Assembly: GCA_932294295.1 (NCBI GenBank)
Contig: OW028573.1
Span: 65,201,829-65,265,828 of the forward strand
Source: Alitta virens
Taxonomy: Eukaryota; Annelida; Polychaeta; Phyllodocida; Nereididae
Direction of reading: 5' to 3'
DNA: 64,000 bases
The notes under the pieces are model-generated. The model was not told where the DNA came from and searched no databases. It saw only the letters and a program-made list of their open reading frames with translations. How positions within the stretch are numbered: position 1 is the first letter of the stretch; each line of letters begins with the position of its first letter. The position numbers and the translations under genes were made by a program. Positions 24,462 to 37,100 of the stretch are shown one piece after another.

Positions 24462-24965
24462 TCATAAATAGCAACCTGCATAAGACAATGAGCGAAAACC
24501 ATATTGAATAGTGTCAAATCTTTTTAAAGATACTACATGTTTGTCATGTAAATTATGAGTTATAAGTTTTGGCACAGCCAATTGATTGAAATAATCTGGA
24601 GATAAGTCATGGAAACATTTATACTGAAAAACAGCAATATTTTTTAATCTCCACAAAATTAAGCTATCATTGTTTTTTGTTTTTTTTCAAATAATAATTC
24701 GTTATCAATCACACCTTCAGAATCATTCATTATAAATCTCGGACATCTAACATAAATGTTATCTAATCTTTTGGAAATAGTCAAGGTAGCAAAATGCCAC
24801 AAGAGTGGACAATAAGTAAAGGTTGAAAATACAAAAGCTTTCATTAAAGAAATTCAGACTTATTCAATTTAACCTGATATGATAATCTTAGAAGAATATT
24901 CATGTCTTTACTCGCTTTTCTGCAAATATCATTTACATGTGACTCAAAAGACAGATTAGCATTTA
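24462..24965 (-). pseudogene. Decayed non-LTR retrotransposon reverse transcriptase (C-terminal part)
   Basis: Conceptual minus-strand translation, broken by stops and small gaps, runs in order: a block with LSFESHVNDICRKASKDMNI (about 24960..24880), a block with AFVFSTFTYCPLLWHF (about 24840..24795), and a block with YKCFHDLSPDYFNQLAVPKL then FDTIQYGFRSLSYAGCYLW (about 24640..24465). This order (F-x-x-HV-x-x-IC, then YCPL-W, then YG-x-x-S-x-x-x-x-G) is the known C-terminal region of Jockey/CR1-like reverse transcriptases. There are stops between blocks and no upstream catalytic domain, so the copy is truncated and dead. Confidence 0.85.
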
Positions 24966-25179
24966 AGAGACCTTTTCTGCTCTTATTGTTGTTTTTAATG
25001 TTTCCAACTGGCCATTCCTAGAGGAAGTATCATACTCTTAGAAAGATCACATTATCTGTACAAAAATGCATTCCCAGAGAAATCTACTAGACTCTGGACA
25101 AAAAGCTTCAGATATTTAATTGAATGACATCTAGTGATATCTCGTGCAACTTTAAAGAGTACAATTGAGAAATATTAAG

Positions 25180-25450
25180 CTATGCAAATGGGGAGACCTG
25201 TGCCAGACAATTGGTTGTGAGTGGTGACCTACTATTGCAATACCATTGAAGCTAGCCAGAGCAAATGTAGTGCACAAGGAAGCCCCAAAGGCCAGGGCTA
25301 GTAGGCCAGCACCTCGACAAGGGTGCACACTGACCTGACAAGCATGCAGGGGTGCATTATGGCTGGCTGGGCAGAGGCTGGGCAGTGGCTGGGCAGGGCC
25401 TTTGTCTAGGTGAGTCTGGACAGGCAGTCTGGCGCGGCTATCGACCTGTC
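25180..25450. other. Gene-free GC-elevated block
   Basis: Contains GGGAGACCTG, CATTGAAGCTAGCC and repeated GGCTGGGCAG units (about 25370..25400). No exon signals seen. Possibly regulatory or a decayed repeat. Confidence 0.25.
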
Positions 25451-25744
25451 TTCACATGATGCATGCAGCCTCACAAGACGAGACCCACACACTGGTTGGT
25501 AAACATTGCCCCTCAACCCACTGTGTCAACACGGCAGGCAGCTCAGCTCAGCCCACATAGCCATGCCTGTCTGCTATAGATGCCTCTGTAAGACAGCACC
25601 AGGGCAGCCCGTCTGTCTCCCTGTATATGTGGTGCTTTGTTATTACTTCGAAACTGTCTATCTATATTGTAATTGTATTTGTTTGTATTTTGGAGGCACC
25701 CAGTCTGCAAAGGTAGTAAATTTGCTTCCTTAAGCATGGGCACT

Positions 25745-25875
25745 AGATATTTTCTTTCTATTTTTCTATTACAACTTTCTATCTTTCCTTTCCTTTGTCT
25801 ATTATTTTCTTACTTTCCTTATCTATCCATCTCATCTCTCTATCTCTCTCTCTCTATCTCATCTATCTATCTGTC
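25745..25875 (+). repeat. CTAT/CTTT-rich pyrimidine microsatellite
   Basis: Degenerate TTCTAT, TCTATC and CTCTATCT units, ending at the 90-bp repeat at 25876. Confidence 0.85.
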
Positions 25876-25966
25876 CATAGCAAAACCCCAGTTGCGGTGC
25901 ATTCCATATAGCATTATTGCTCCTTCGCTGTCTCTCCTGCGGCAATTGCACCATACCTGGTCATGT
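25876..25966 (-). repeat. ~90-bp interspersed repeat, copy 2 (inverted)
   Basis: Reverse complement of the repeat at 15176..15263 with about ten differences. On its left it joins a CTAT-rich tract at 25745..25875, as copy 1 joins GACA/GATA. Confidence 0.85.
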
Positions 25967-27471
25967 CGCCAACTTTTGACGCGCAAGTGATGGATGGTCT
26001 GCCCTCGGCGCTAACCTGCTTTCTGCTTATCTAAATTCTACTCTCTGGTTCCTGAGCACTACTACCACTGCAGAAACAGGGCATTAGGGTGCAACAACAC
26101 AATAAGCTAATAAACAGACTTCATTTCCACAGGATTATACACAGCTATATGCGTAAAACGGGGGTTCTGAGTGAACGCAGGTATTTTCCAAAGCATATTA
26201 TTTAAACTTTGTATACTGGAGATTAAAAGGTGCATTGTGCACGTAAGATGAGATAATATAAAATAAATTAGCTTATGTTTTAGGTCTTTGTACTGGTTTT
26301 CTGACCACTTAGCCAAATAATTTTCAATTTAAACCTCAAAAGTTTTCAACTATCTCACCGTTAAATATTTGGACTTGTTCATAAAGTTGGAACTGATATC
26401 AAATTGCACTGAACACATGCATTGAATAAGATTAAGAAGTGAAGTAATGAAAAACGAAATGACTAAAAATCCCATTGTGGCTTTGAAAACCATTTCTATT
26501 TGAGGTATGTCCAACAAAAAGACGATAGAATGACTTTGTATTATAAGTATTCACATTGGATTTGTTGCCATAAGGAAGATTGGCTCACTTTTATACAAAC
26601 CAAATTTAAATAGGAAATAAGAGGGGGGGGGGGGGGCTATACAATAAGTCTTTTAAGAGAAATCTGACCTCGGCAGTGATTACAGTAAAAGCTTGTGACT
26701 CAAAGACATAAATAAATGGGAATTGCATTACTTCTGTTGGGTTTAATAAAACTAACTAACTCTGAAGTGAATAAACGTATCAAATTGCTATCGTTAAATG
26801 ACATGGACATTGATATGAACCATAGTAAAGAAGATTGGATTTTAATAGAAACTCCACACATTCCATGTAATATGACTTTTAATATTTTAAATATTTTATG
26901 GAAGTTTACAGAACCTAACCTAAATGTCTCGCACGGTGAAATTCAATATGCTTTTCATCTAGCTACAAATGTCATAACATATACAACAAGGCAAAATGCT
27001 GGTCATGAGAACCCTAACATATAGTCTTATTGTGAGGTTATTAATAATCAACATTTAAAAAGCTAGTTGGAAGCTAGAACTTTACATGACACAACTGATT
27101 CATAAGGTCACTAATAGATACAGTATAACTTTATGAAAGTGGCCACCCTCAGTATTCAAGGAGATCCAGTTTCCAAACCTATCCCATGCTATCGAGTACT
27201 ATAAAATTAAGAAGCAAATATAATTGGGGTCATTGCAACTAAAACTCAAAAATGAATATAATCACACATGAAATAGATGCTGTCTCTAATTCCTGACGGC
27301 CCCATAGTTTCGTGCTTCAGTTTAGCCAGAGTTTGTCTTGATGTGGAGTAACTAATTAATGAATCCAAAGCTTACATGAAGATAGGAAAGGATAGGTCTA
27401 AATAGCTTTGGTTCTAATTACAGTCGACTAGCTACAAACGGCTTAAGTGAGCCACATTCAAAATGTTGTAC

Positions 27472-27536
27472 TGTAGAATAGAATAGAATGGAATGGAATA
27501 GAGTAGAATAGAGTAGAATAGAATGGAATAGAATAG
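27472..27536 (+). repeat. Pentanucleotide (AATAG/AATGG) repeat
   Basis: About 13 imperfect AATAG, AATGG and AGTAG units. Confidence 0.9.
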
Positions 27537-28208
27537 GTGTTTTGAAATTACTTGTGACTAGATGTCGTAATGATAATGAGAAAACACAAATTTTGCTGGT
27601 TTTGCTGTATCATGCGGTCTGGGATGTTCCGATTTCATTTGACACCATGCATTACGGTCAAATCACATATGCTGTTCAGGTCTTCCAAGTTTTGATACAG
27701 ACATCATATCACCTGAAGTATGAATTTCTTATTGTGTTTGGGGTTAGCCTAAAGACTGATAGGGCGTATATGTTGCACACCTTACAAGATGTTTCTTTAA
27801 TGAGACTTCAAGATAAGGCCAAGGTGCAAATGGAAATGACTGATATAGCACACTTCAAATGCATCCGGAGGTAGGTGTGGGGGTATGTTGTCTAGCTCCT
27901 TTATGTTCATACGTCTTTTGATATTTTAATGCTGAACAAGTATTTTGTGTGTAATGTGTGATAGATCAAAAGATTTACAAGTATTTGCTGCTGCTGCCGT
28001 TGTATGTCAGTTTTAATATATCGCTGTGCGATAAATATTTCAAGGTGATAAGAGAGGCTGCAATCCTACACATCTAGAGAAGACAAAGGCATAAGGCTGT
28101 AGAGAGAGAAGGCTGGATGTTGTCTTGGTAGCATTGGTGTTCCTCTGACATCGCCCAGGGTTCACCGGGCTCACAACCACTAATCAATACCATGGTATAT
28201 AGACTGAG

Positions 28209-28253
28209 CCCCCGGGGGAGGGGGGGGGGCTGTGGGGGTGCAGGGGGGGGGGG
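28209..28253 (+). other. Strong G-quadruplex-forming sequence
   Basis: Four G-runs of five to eleven bases are separated by loops of 1, 4 and 4 bases. This fits the intramolecular G-quadruplex rule on the plus strand. A C-run at 28326..28336 lies 75 bases on. Confidence 0.8.
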
Positions 28254-29456
28254 GTTCAGCAGTGAGCTGGTGTCAGTGGTTAGCATGCCAACGTCATTAC
28301 TTTTTTTTTTCCTCCTCTCCTGAGTCCCCCCCCCCCTTTCGGTCCAAAGCTTTTCCTGCTGCAGCTAGGCTTGTCTGAAGGCACGCGAAGTGGGTGTGAA
28401 CAATAGAAGGGACAGTTATAAATACAAAATAAGGACAAGAAGAAGACAGAAAAGGCCAGTGCTGCAAAACGATGCTGACCCATAACATATCAGCAAGCAT
28501 TTAGCCCGCAGTCATTTCTGTAAGAACAAGCACTGAGCCACTTTTCAAATACACAATCACAAGCCAACAGCCTCTTGAGAAGATCACATGACACATACAC
28601 TGTAAGCTGTTATCGTCCAGACTTCTCTCACGGCAGTGTGGAGACTACGACATAGATTACCATATCAAGTATTCCTACATACAGAGGTATTCAAAGTAGG
28701 TTTGAAACTGTCTTTCCATGCTAACCCTGGCCTGATACTCCTTTTACATGGTGGTGATCTTATAAGTGAAGTTCTTTTGGGATTACGAAAACAGATTATG
28801 CCTACTTTAGTCTATAACCCAGGTCTTAAGAGCGAAATGACCTTAGGAGGTCCTATTATATTACTGCTTCCATACAGAGTTTCTAAGGTAGATAAGCATT
28901 TGGCAATGACGGCAATGATCCGCAAGTTCTCTGCATTGCGCGACGCATATACGGCCAGAAATTGACACGAATCGGGGACTAGGTGTACAGGAAACGCGAG
29001 TGGGCTTTGAGTGCCAGCAATCGTAGACATGTAGCGACTAGGCTTACGACTTAATTAACGGGGCACAGGTGTAACGCTCTTTGATTTCACCGGTCAGTCT
29101 TGCTCACAACAGGCTGTCACGACAACACCAGATTGCCTGATACGCGTGGGTAGAAGGTGGTCACAATGCGAAGGCCAGGACCAAGGGACAACTGAGGCCA
29201 ACAAGGCAGCTGCTTAGTCCAATCTTACACAAGCATTAAATCCCTTTTATGCGAATAGTCGACTGAGACATGCAAGCTGCGCCTGCCTACCACTAGTTGA
29301 TGCTCAATCAGCCTTAAAACTAGGTCGATGCTACTGCCATCTTCGGGCTAAGTATGCTACTAGTACTACTGGTAATACAGTGGAGACGGATAATTACGCC
29401 CACCTAATATAAAGAACAGTCTAACTCCAAGACTGTAATTACAATGTTCGAGGCCC

Positions 29457-29511
29457 TGACAGACAGACAGACAGACAGACAGAAAGACAGAAAGACAGAC
29501 AGACAGAAAGT
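29457..29511 (+). repeat. (GACA)n microsatellite with GAAA variants
   Basis: GACA and GAAA tetranucleotides followed by AAGTATTTATTTGACCATAA, a junction that resembles the simple-repeat tail of a retroelement, but no coding part is seen beside it. Confidence 0.9.
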
Positions 29512-30811
29512 ATTTATTTGACCATAAACTTACAATCTACATAAACAAAAATAATCAAGGAAAACTGGTTATATTATGGTCATAGGAGACATTCACTAAA
29601 GGCCAAAAGCCGCTGACGTGCATGCCACCTATGAGCCATTTGGTGTTATAACATATGAATATTGGCTACCATTAGTTGATACCCAATCAGCCTTGGCATT
29701 TCGATGTAATGTATAGCAGATAATGTTTCGAAAATTGGTTTAATAGGGTATGAACTAAGACACCCTCCATATCAAGACCATTCCAAAGATTCCCAATTCC
29801 GGGATTTTACTGCACTTGGCCAACTACTATCTATAGATAATCTCACCCAGACAACAATGGAATTGCTGTGTAATTTCATGCCAATTTTAAACCACGTAGG
29901 ATCAAATTTTACAAAACCAAACAATTTTAATAGTTCACTCGAATTGACTCATTTTATTTATACAAAAATTGTGCTTTAGGCTATTAAACCAATTTTCGAA
30001 ACATTGTCTCCTATACATTACATCGAAATGGCTGCGACTGCTTTACTCGAGTGTGAAAAAAAAAAAGTTCTGGCAATGATAGAAAAACTTATCACTCAGG
30101 GCAAGAATGTGTATTGGAAAAGTTGTTTGAGATAGATATTGTTTCAAGACAAACACGTTTCTAAATTCTGCGAGACATGTTACATGATGGGAGACGTCTG
30201 TGCATTGTGATGAAGCGTTTTGAGAGTTCTGAATATGAACCCAGCATGACAGAGCACGCGAATAACTGAATGCAGTAAAAGATGAGATGCAACCTAGATA
30301 TATGGACCTATCGTTGGAAACAGACTGGGGGGAGCAGGGGGGGGGGGGGGGTAATTTGAATACAGCCCTACTTTGAGAATTGCAGTAATTTGTCATACTC
30401 AATGTAGAACGTCCCTCTGCCATTATATTGTCACATATAACGTTCCATTTTGATTATCATTGTCCAGATTGTAAGTGTGAAGTATAGCATGGAATAGTAG
30501 CTGATGATCTTTCCTACAGTTCTGGGTTTAAAATCTCATTGGAGGGTATTGGGCATATCCAGACTATGAGATTTCGTAACATTGCTAGATAGGCGTGAAA
30601 GTAGGTCAATTACGTATATCAGTCAGATAAATTATTTTTCATGTCAATTTTTGACGAAAAGATGCTCCTATAATTGAGAGATGATTTTATTAGCGAAGTG
30701 TTTCTTAGGTCATAATAGCCTGTTTTTCATTAAAAAATTCTGTCACACCGTTCGATGAGCATGCAGTTTCATTACAGGTTTGCACCTTTAACTTTCTTTC
30801 TGAGACATCAA

Positions 30812-31052
30812 TCACAAGTGTAGTGCAATAATCTTGTCTTTCAGAGCATCGAAACAGGCTGAGCAGTAGCACAGGTTGCCACACTCCCTCACATGCAGGT
30901 TGAACACAGGTGCCACTGGTCCCAACCGTCGAAAGGGGCCTTCGAGACGGTATTGATGCACTATGTGTATACTGCAGACGAAATGATCGAACGCCCAGGC
31001 TGATAAAAGAAACATGTATTGGACAAGTAAATTTGGCCACTGCAAAACAGGT
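30812..31052. other. Segment open in several frames on both strands
   Basis: Plus-strand frames end at a donor-like GCAAAACAG|gtgagc (31053). The minus strand has an acceptor-like tgttttgcag followed by a 77-codon frame ending in a stop at 30812 (residues FDHFVCSIHIVHQYRLEGPF, then RRLGPVAPVFNLHV). GC content is above the flanks. At most one strand can be right, and neither gives a recognised domain. Confidence 0.25.
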
Positions 31053-32965
31053 GAGCTCAGGTATAGAAGCTGGTGGGTCTGGCATCACATACATCACACG
31101 GAAGGCTGCATGCAACTTGGCATGCCCAGAATACTGTGAAAAGGATAGACATCCATTGATGCCCCTGGCGGCCACATCTATGACTCTGAGTCTGTCTGTG
31201 TTCCTGTGTGTCTGTCTTTGTACCTCTGAAGTCCATGTGGCTGGACTAGTTTCATTTCATGTTAATGTTCAATACCAGCCATGTTCAATAGCAGTCACAT
31301 GCATATGCCAATTCACAAACGCAGGCTATAATTTCATTACTTTACAACTCATGGCTGACTATTTTCAATTATTACTCTTGTGAAAAGATATTGCATCTAT
31401 AGATTTCTTTATGTCTGGATTGAAGAAAAGCCCGAAGATACATGTTCTGTATAAATCAAAGGCTGTGCATGACACTTCATGCAGTTCTATTCAGTCATTT
31501 TCTCAAAAGGAAAGATAAGACGCAGTCTATTGTAACTTCCAAGAAATTCAAACTGTTGAAGATTGATGACCTTTTTTTAACTGTTTTACGTTTTATTATA
31601 GGACTAAAAGTGGCAGTGTAAAACCTTACTTTACTGAGCAATTGTTACCGAATAATGAAGTCCACAGGTATGATACAAGGTAAGCAGATGACGTGCATCC
31701 GAATAAAACATCAACATGTCTATAGAATTTCATTTGCTGAATTACAAATTTTCATCATCATGTAATGAACTGCCATTATCACTTAGGAATAGCAGACATT
31801 TGTCAATGCATTCTTTTTCTTTTTCTAACTTACTCAAAAACCATCTTCTTTCTAACTACAGCTGTAACCGACAATAGTCTGACCAAAAGCTAATGACTGA
31901 ATGTTTCAGTATCACGTTTTAATGTATTATTCCCCGTAATAATTACGTGGAATCAGAGTGTAGTTTTCTATTGACCATTCACTTTGATGTCATGATCAGG
32001 CTCTTGAAATTATGGCCATGCTTCAAAAGGCACACAGCTTGAATGAAACATAGGTCTTTGATTTAAATCCACAAGTTGAATCTGCCAGCCAATCAGAGGT
32101 AGCCAATTTGATGCAACGACTACAACAAACATTGCATCCAAGAAAAACAAAACTAGATAACATATACACATGAATGCATGAAAAATAAAAATCATTACGG
32201 CGATAAAAGTTTTTTTTTTTTTATGTGTGTATGCATGTATGTAAATATGTACATAACGGATATCATGAGGGTAATGTTTGTCTATTGGCATGGTTTTCTT
32301 GATATGGGATGGTTTTTAACACAATGTATTATTGCTTAATCTCTAGTTATTCAACTTATACTTATTCTGCCCGATTTTGTTTCGTTTGTTTTATGTTCTG
32401 ACCAAAGCTAAAGTCTAGATGTTTTGATACCAAGTTTTGATGCTTTTTCGCGTGTGTGATTGTGGGTATAATGTATTTCTTGTGGGCTATGTTTATCTAT
32501 TGATATGGTTCTGTTGCTATGGCATGGCTTTTTGTCAAAATGTTTCAAGCTATAGTTGTGGTTGTTCAGTTCAGGTTTTGATTTATGTTATAAGAGTTAA
32601 GAGTACTTATAAGCTAAATATCATCCCTGTAACCTGGAGTAATTCTTTCATCCACCATTCTTTTTTTCAATATTCACATTATTCTTCTTAACATTTTGAG
32701 TAATAATATAATAACCTATTGCAGTTTTTTTCTCGATTATAATCTTTCTATTTGTATCCTATTGTTGCTAATTACTTTACTAACCCTTTAGTTACTTTAC
32801 TAACATTAGGGCGTGCATCAACAATCTCTTGTGAGATTCTCGCACGGGCCTAACTGAATATATTATTTGTATAGGCAGTACCATTTTGAATATTGTAAGG
32901 ATGTTGATTTTGCTTAGGTTTGTGTGTCAGTGTTGTTCATATGCTATATTCAGGAACAAACTTAT

Positions 32966-32966
32966 C

Positions 32967-33050
<84 letters not shown>

Positions 33051-33080
33051 CCTACCTATCTATCTATCTTATCTATCTTC
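32966..33080 (+). repeat. (TATC)n microsatellite
   Basis: About 28 near-perfect TATC units with CTAC interruptions near the right end. Confidence 0.97.
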
Positions 33081-33889
33081 GCAATTATACATGTAAATAC
33101 CCGAGTGCATGCAATTGAGTCACCAGACACGAAGGAGAGGGTCATAAATTATAAATTCCTGCAATCATGATGCAATGCACTAAATATAAGGTGGCTTAAG
33201 GCGATGTGTCCCACTCCTGCAGGGTCTGAACCTGTGTTTTGGACAGTGGAAGAGAAGAAACGTAAGCTCATTCTATTACCAACTGATTCAACTGAGACCT
33301 TTGTTCTGACATATTACGTGAATGTAACAGGTTCCAATCTTGTAGGTCAGCCAGTCAGGGTGAATTCCAGTTTATATCTTCCAACTAAGAAATTGAAAGC
33401 TCTTACAGCAGAATTCACGGACTTGAAAACTAAGGCTCACATTGGCTGAGGGACTGACTGTCTTACCCAATGCAGTTCTGGATTTACATGACGTTCTCTT
33501 GAGTTCCAAGTCTATGAAATCTGCTGTAATGTGCCACACACTTTAGAATCAATGTCTTCATATTACACTTGAAACCTCTTCAAGGAATTCTTGAGGGTAA
33601 TGTGGCCTTTATACTGAAGTGTTACCCATAGTTGTAAAGACTGACAAATTACGGCTGTAATTGACCAGCTACCATTGGTGGAGACTCCATTAGTGTTACG
33701 ATTGACACCAAATTGGTTTTGAACTGAAAAACATTAACAATAACAACTCAAATCCTGCTCACATTAATATAAATGTGAAAAGCCTTATTAGTTAGAGAGA
33801 AAATTCAAGCATCTTCTCCCAACCAATCCATCTCTTGCTTGTGCACCTAAACACCGTTCGCTTGGGCTTCATCAGTCTCCGCAGTCTCC

Positions 33890-34110
33890 AATAAATGGCC
33901 CCATTCTGCGCCTGTGCAGCACCACGCACCTGTCTGGTGAGCAAGGGGGTTACCTATTCATGCCATCATGCTATGTCCCCCCCCCCCTTTCCAGCTGATA
34001 AAAGGGGGGGGGGAAGCACTGGTGACATGCGCACTAAAAGCTGTGCAGCATCCGGGGGTCTGTGTCATCGGCGCATGCGCACAGCTAACGTGATATGCCT
34101 TTGCACAACC
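33890..34110. other. GC-rich block with NRF1-like palindrome
   Basis: Contains GGCGCATGCGCACA near 34069 (the NRF1-type palindrome GCGCATGCGC) and another CATGCGCAC at about 34026. The C/G hairpin at 33977..34013 lies between. NRF1-like sites are usual in CpG-rich promoters, but no first exon is seen on either side. Confidence 0.35.
33977..34013 (+). other. C-run/G-run hairpin around a CAGCTG
   Basis: A run of about eleven C plus TTT is followed by CCAGCTGATA and then AAA plus about ten G. It can form a ~13-bp stem with an E-box (CAGCTG) in the loop. It sits in a GC-rich non-coding block. Confidence 0.7.
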
Positions 34111-37100
34111 TCAGCGAAGTGATCGATGTTATGTAAATGAGGAGAGCTGCAAGGGAGATATGCCCACGATTACTAAAGCCCTCCAAGCACAGCGCCCTCT
34201 ATTACTCAGTGTTTTTTATGCAACCCACATAATCTTCTAGGCACCCGCCCTCACTCTATGCGTGCCTTGTTAGTCGTGCCCTAATTTGAGTTTCCATCTA
34301 AAACCTCTTATGTATGTAACCAGGGAGGGATTTCAAGTCCTGATCACCTGGGATCACAAGCACATGCAGACACAATTTAATAACATATTATCCTTCCAGT
34401 CCATATTGGATTTGAGTACACGAAAGCCAATTCAAAAGTGATGCAATATGACACATTGACATCACCATTATTCTTGTAAGACGAATCTTATCAACAGATG
34501 AATTACTGAGTACTGGTACTAGTTATTGGGCATTGCCGTTTCACAGTACACATTTACTGAGTATTGGCACTAGTCACAGGGCATTGCTATCTAACAGTAC
34601 TATCTATTACGCTATTATCAATGATGGGTGCTAACGAAGTAATTTGAAACGAATTCAAAAGAGATCAAATATACCCTGACCAAATGTTGAGCACTGACAT
34701 AATAAAGACTTCTTAATGTTCACAATAATAAAGCCTATCTGTAAGTGAAAACCTGACACATTTAAATAAGTGTTCGAAACTACAGAACACGACCGTATCA
34801 ATTTAGTTATTAGGTATTAAATATCAACACGAATCAGCACACTTCAGTAATAACGAGTGCTTACTGCTAACACACCATTGACAACGACACAACACTGGCA
34901 TAAGGTGGACAGCTACATCTCACCTGGGTGTCGATCCGTGAACTTTTAAACTGGTGGTGCCTTGTACTCGGTGTCTATGCTGAGGCTTGTATAAGACTCG
35001 ACCCCAAGGGGTATGTAACATACATGCAAGATCTCCCAGCGTTATCATCTCATCACTACGTCTGCCTCTGGCAGCTGTTCGTGTAAGCTGACTGAGCTTC
35101 AGACCCAGCAGCATTGAGACATTGAAACGTTGTATACAACAGGAAGAGTACCCACAGTGTCTATTTGAAAGCAATACATTTTAGATGAAAATCTGACATC
35201 GCCATTATTCTCCAGAAGAAGAAATCCTGCCTACATAATTTCTTAGTACTGACACTAGTTACTGAGGATAACTAAACAGTTGCCAAAAAGTCACACGACT
35301 TCACTGTAATACCGTAGTTCAGTTTTGCACTTTCTTCTCATTTACAGTATAGAAACGGACCGACTTTTACCATGAAGCAAGAAAAGCACTGGGTGTGAAA
35401 GTAGTCAGACGGAGCACTGATGATAATAAGGAGGAGCATGATGCTGATCAGAGATGCTATCCTCTCTCTTTAATGAGCAAAGATTCTCCTTGAAATCCCT
35501 GTCAAAGAGTACTCGTCTAAAAGAAACCCCCTACTTTTGTCACTGACAAATCACAAGTTGTTTCTACGACGCACTAAACAAAACGTGAAATGTCTGAAAA
35601 AGATGCATGTTACACGAAAAACCACAGCATAAAATACAGGTAAAACCTAATGTTGAAATGATTCGAAATATTTTAGACGACATTAACAATACTGAGCACA
35701 TTCAGATTTACATTTGTCTCAACCCGAATCTGGGACCTCTCGTGTGCACGGATTAACAACGTAAAAGACCAGTGATTATCTTTTTTTCCAACTTCCACCT
35801 AGCTTTACGGAACTTCAAGGTTAAAGCAGCAAAATGCAATTAAAACACTTTTCCAAAACACTATTTTCACAATTTCAGTTGTTTTCTTCTCCTTTATTTT
35901 CTCCTCATGACAAATCGGCCAGAGATGTCAAAACTACACGCGCTGCAATGTGTGATTGTCGCATCATTGTTAGAACAACATATACATCTTGAACGGAAAC
36001 AGAAGTCGTCATGACATACGAAGGAAAGGGCAGACAAGAGGAAGGAGTTTCGTTGCAGACATTTGCAGAAGACAGTTGAGAGGACAACAAGATACCCATC
36101 ACCTGTGCCACACATTGTGGGTCAAGTAAAGACCAGTAATGTGTTGCATAACACCAGTAATATGTTGTACAAGTCACAGTTGGTAGAATTGATATGGAAA
36201 TTTTTGTTCATTTGTAGAGTGAAAATTGCGCTTGATGAGTCATTGCTGATACATGGACCTATATTTCCAATTGAAGTTTTAGCTCCCTTGATGACTCGTA
36301 CTGGCATTAATGGCCTGGTTTCACTAAACCTTGTTACTTATGACAAGGATTAGCTACAATAACGCCACCTGCCCTCTATTGAAAGAAACCCAGGTAACAG
36401 TGATTGACCTTTCAATAACCCAAAGATGAGTCATAACTACCATATAAGACATCATGGGATAGACCAGCTATAGTAAGACATATAGGAGTGTGACTCTGAA
36501 TGACTCATCAATGCAGTTTTTAGTAGAAGAAGACGGGGAAAGTTTACACTTCAATTCTGCCGAGTGTAACACATTCGTAGTTAGGAAAGGAATAGAGAAG
36601 GCTCAAAGAAGAGTTCTTGATTTCATAACTGTTGATTTACCCAAACTTTGGGATGTTTCACAGGCGTCAGTAAACATCAGGTAAAACTTTTGACTGTCAG
36701 GTGAACGACACCGACCTAGATTTAGCGGCTGAAGAGCACAAGGGGAGAGATTCAAACCCTTGACCTTCATAAAAAAATGACAACTGCCTTAACCACTAGA
36801 CCACTAAGTGAATTTGACTCTTCCATCTTTTCTGTCCTTTGCCTGTTGTGGTACAAACAAGGCTGATGTGATTTTGAACAAAGGGTTGTGGAGCAAATAT
36901 ATATACAACATGCCATCAAACAAACCCATACACTGCAGAGAGGACTCGAGGCTGCCAGCTGGCCAGCACAAAGCACTGAAGCAGTCGGGACAGCCAGTTG
37001 GGACAAGCAGTTGAGTCGAGCAGCCAGGCACAGCCAGGTCTTGGTGGTGGTGGTCGCATTATGAAAAAGAATGTCAGCCATGTTCCTGCCGCAATCATTC

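Larger units (their letters stand above)
24966..32965. other. Gene-free stretch with decayed repeats
   Basis: Contains the GC block at 25180, the microsatellites and 90-bp repeat at 25745..25966, G-runs at 26623 and 28209, a pentanucleotide run at 27472, and the ambiguous segment at 30812. Open frames at 26716, 27542 and 28636 (about 100 codons each) lack splice sites or recognisable domains. Confidence 0.45.

Noticed and set aside
30043..30423. 126-codon minus frame
   Set aside because: Includes a poly-G/poly-Pro run and AT-rich parts; no homology or splice context.
32886..33170. 94-codon plus-strand frame
   Set aside because: Translation of the TATC microsatellite.
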